A DNA stretch of 7,623 bases from an uncultured Acidimicrobiaceae bacterium (GTDB taxonomy: Bacteria; Actinomycetota; Acidimicrobiia; Acidimicrobiales; MedAcidi-G1): NCBI GenBank assembly GCA_913054115.1, contig CAJXIS010000096.1, forward strand, positions 1 through 7,623. The letters run 5' to 3'. The position numbers were made by a program, and so were the translations under genes. Under the pieces are notes generated by a model. That model saw only the letters and a list, made by a program, of their open reading frames with translations, was not told the origin of the DNA and made no database searches. Positions 6,216-7,623 of this stretch are shown here, piece by piece. Within the stretch, counting starts at the first letter, position 1, and each line of letters starts with the position of its first letter.

Positions 6216-7306
6216 ATGGCATCCCGGCGACCATGACGGCCGTCCATCTGGTCGGCCACGGGGGGCCGGACATGCTGGTCGTCCGCCATGACGTGCCGGT
6301 GCCCGTCCCGTCTGCGGGGGAGGTGCTCATCCGCGTGGGCGCCTGTGGCATGAACAACACCGATGTCAACACCCGTGTCGGCTGGTACTCGAAGGCGGTG
6401 ACCGGGGAGACCACCGGCGAGGCGCTCGACGTCTCCGACGGGGACGGATCGTGGGGAGGCAGCGGCATCGCCTTCCCCCGGATCCAGGGTGCCGACATCT
6501 GCGGCCGGGTGGTGGCCGTCGGTGCCGGTGTCGGGTCGGGCCTCATCGGCCGCCGGGTCCTGAACGACCCGTGCATTCGGGACGCCGACGATCCGGGCGA
6601 CCGCGAGCGCGCCGGGTACGTCGGTTCGGAGTGCGACGGCGGGTTCGCCCAGTACTGCGTCCTGCCGGTGCGCAACGTGCATGCCGTCGAGTCGCCGCTC
6701 ACCGACGTCGAACTGGCGTCGTTCCCATGCTCGTGGGCGACGGCCGAGCACATGCTGACCAGGGCCCGGGTGGCCGACGGGGAGACGGTCGTGGTCACCG
6801 GGGCCTCCGGCGGCGTGGGGTCGGCACTGGTGCAGCTGGCCAGGGCGCGCGGGGCGCGGGTGGTGGCGATCGCCGGGGCCTCCAAGATCGACGAGGTCGC
6901 CGGCTACGGCGCGGATGCCGTCGTCGACCGCAGCGCCGCGGACCTTGCCGGCGCCGTCGCCGAGGCGGCAGGTGGGCCGATCGACGTGCTGGCCGACGTG
7001 GTGGCCGGCCCGATGTTCGCGCCGCTGCTCGAACTGCTCCGCCGGGGTGGCCGCTACACAACGGCTGGGGCGATCGGCGGGCCGATCGTCGACCTCGACG
7101 TGCGCACCCTGTACCTCCAGGACCTCGAGTTCCACGGCTGCACCGTCTACCCGCCCGAGGTGTTCGCCTCGCTGGTCGCCCGGATCGAGTCCGGTGCCCT
7201 CACACCCACCGTGGGAGGGACGTTCCCGTTGGCCGAGATCCACGCCGCCCAGGAGGCCTTCATCGCCAAGCACCATGTCGGCGCCCTGGTCCTGGAGATC
7301 CCCTGA
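6212..7306 (+). CDS. Zinc-independent MDR oxidoreductase, quinone-oxidoreductase/zeta-crystallin-like
   Basis: A 364-residue medium-chain dehydrogenase/reductase. The N-terminal GroES-like catalytic domain covers about 8-175 and the Rossmann domain about 176-320, with the nucleotide loop GASGGVGSALVQLA (197-210). Zinc alcohol dehydrogenases carry the catalytic zinc on Cys in GxCGxD and His in GHE. Here the first reads GMNNTD (46-51) and the second GADICG (93-98), so both ligands are missing, as in NADPH:quinone oxidoreductases and enoyl reductases. No structural four-cysteine zinc loop is seen. It probably uses NADPH to reduce, or NADP+ to oxidise, a conjugated or carbonyl intermediate; the substrate is unknown. 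GTG at 6212 overlaps the epimerase-like gene's stop in a GTGA quartet, implying translational coupling. The ATG at 6233 would remove seven residues and matches the usual family N-terminus (M-TAV-L-GHGGPD), so it remains possible. It is the last gene of the rightward block. Confidence 0.88.
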   Translation: MNGIPATMTAVHLVGHGGPDMLVVRHDVPVPVPSAGEVLIRVGACGMNNTDVNTRVGWYSKAVTGETTGEALDVSDGDGSWGGSGIAFPRIQGADICGRVVAVGAGVGSGLIGRRVLNDPCIRDADDPGDRERAGYVGSECDGGFAQYCVLPVRNVHAVESPLTDVELASFPCSWATAEHMLTRARVADGETVVVTGASGGVGSALVQLARARGARVVAIAGASKIDEVAGYGADAVVDRSAADLAGAVAEAAGGPIDVLADVVAGPMFAPLLELLRRGGRYTTAGAIGGPIVDLDVRTLYLQDLEFHGCTVYPPEVFASLVARIESGALTPTVGGTFPLAEIHAAQEAFIAKHHVGALVLEIP

Positions 7307-7348
7307 GCCGGCCGGAACCTCGTGCGCTGGTACCTGTACTCCACCTGA

Positions 7349-7366
7349 GGCGCCTGTCTTGGCGTC
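7349..7366 (+). terminator. Weak hairpin after the rightward operon
   Basis: GGCGCC-TGTCTT-GGCGTC can form a 6-bp stem (one G-U pair) with a 6-nt loop, 42 nt after the MDR stop codon. There is no U-tract, which is common in high-GC actinobacteria. It may end the operon, or be chance in GC-rich sequence. The rest of 7307-7400 holds only an eight-residue reading frame of doubtful status at 7322-7348. Confidence 0.3.
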
Positions 7367-7400
7367 GCCGGTCGTGGGCCGTTCCAATGGCAGCGTGACC

Positions 7401-7623
7401 ATGCGACGACTACCTGCAGCGGTCCTCGTCACTGCCTGTCTGGTCGTCGCTGCCTGTGGGGGTGGTGACCAGACGCCCGTTGCGACGACGACGCTTGCGC
7501 CCACCACCACGCTTGCGCCCACCACGACGTTGGCGCCCACCACCACGCTTGCGCCCACCACGACGTTGGCGCCCACCACGACGTTGGCGCCCACCACGAC
7601 GTTGGCGCCCACCACGACGTTGG
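7401..7623 (+). CDS. Putative secreted lipoprotein with a TTTLAP-repeat linker (3' end outside window)
   Basis: The first 74 codons of a probable lipoprotein are visible. Residues 1-19 form a type II signal peptide: MRRLP, a hydrophobic run AAVLVTACLVVAAC, and a lipobox VAAC with the acylated cysteine at C19 followed by GGGD. After a short spacer the chain becomes repeats of Thr-Thr-Thr-Leu-Ala-Pro from residue 29 to the window edge. Thr/Pro-rich low-complexity segments after the lipid anchor are common in actinobacterial lipoproteins and probably hold a C-terminal domain away from the membrane; that domain lies outside the window, so function is unknown. Start choice is uncertain: ATG 7401 gives a standard signal peptide, the in-frame GTG 7395 would add two residues, and neither has a clear ribosome site. 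The gene follows the betaine-type operon by 94 nt and need not belong to it. Strand is supported by the signal peptide; the minus-strand frame here is a shadow. Confidence 0.75.
   Translation, partial: MRRLPAAVLVTACLVVAACGGGDQTPVATTTLAPTTTLAPTTTLAPTTTLAPTTTLAPTTTLAPTTTLAPTTTL
7485..7623 (+). repeat. 18-bp tandem repeat (coding minisatellite), seven full units plus a partial one
   Basis: Units begin every 18 bp from 7485 and each encodes TTTLAP. Two synonymous forms occur: A, with ACC ACC ACG CTT, and B, with ACC ACG ACG TTG, both followed by GCG CCC. The order is A-like, A, B, A, B, B, B, then a partial B cut by the window edge. Since 18 bp is a whole number of codons, gain or loss of units keeps the frame. 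Confidence 0.95.

Noticed and set aside
6074..7615. Minus-strand frame starting with VGANVV-type peptide repeats
   Set aside because: The peptide repeats are the antisense reading of the 18-bp repeat, and the rest is antisense to the MDR and epimerase-like genes. The plus strand has the signal peptide and lipobox.
7485..7623. CRISPR array
   Set aside because: Units are 18 bp, directly adjacent with no spacers, and in frame with a lipoprotein.

Overview
This is GC-rich DNA (about two thirds or more G+C by eye) with GTG and TTG starts, strong AGGAG-type ribosome sites, short gene gaps and a Thr-rich lipoprotein linker. That suits an actinobacterium, possibly an Acidimicrobiia-type lineage. The lineage is inferred from style; the window has no marker gene.

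Layout: two gene blocks run away from a 78-bp control region (2549-2626). Leftward are an RpiR-family regulator (1670-2548), a HisC-like PLP aminotransferase (559-1665) and a Rieske oxygenase alpha subunit (510 down to base 1, C-terminus outside the window). Rightward are a dimethylglycine/sarcosine dehydrogenase-like flavoprotein fused to a GcvT-type folate domain (2627-5050), an enolase-superfamily enzyme resembling 4-hydroxyproline-betaine 2-epimerase and cis-3-hydroxyproline dehydratase (5103-6215), and a zinc-less MDR oxidoreductase (6212-7306). After a 94-bp gap with a small hairpin, a new lipoprotein gene begins at 7401. It enters an 18-bp tandem repeat that encodes TTTLAP hexapeptides and runs off the right edge.

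The central hypothesis is that 1-7306 is an inducible cluster for catabolism of an N-methylated amino acid (a betaine). The epimerase-like enzyme would adjust stereochemistry, the Rieske enzyme would remove a methyl from the quaternary nitrogen, and the FAD/GcvT enzyme would remove further N-methyls, passing the C1 unit to tetrahydrofolate. The aminotransferase would then deaminate the product and the MDR enzyme act on a later intermediate. Families, motifs and gene order are seen in the sequence; substrate and reaction order are inferred. Because PLP transamination needs a primary amine, the aminotransferase argues against a plain proline-betaine route and hints at a betaine of a primary amino acid.

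The control region holds a clean 16-bp palindrome next to the regulator's start codon, the best operator candidate, and a second, unrelated inverted repeat closer to the flavoprotein gene.
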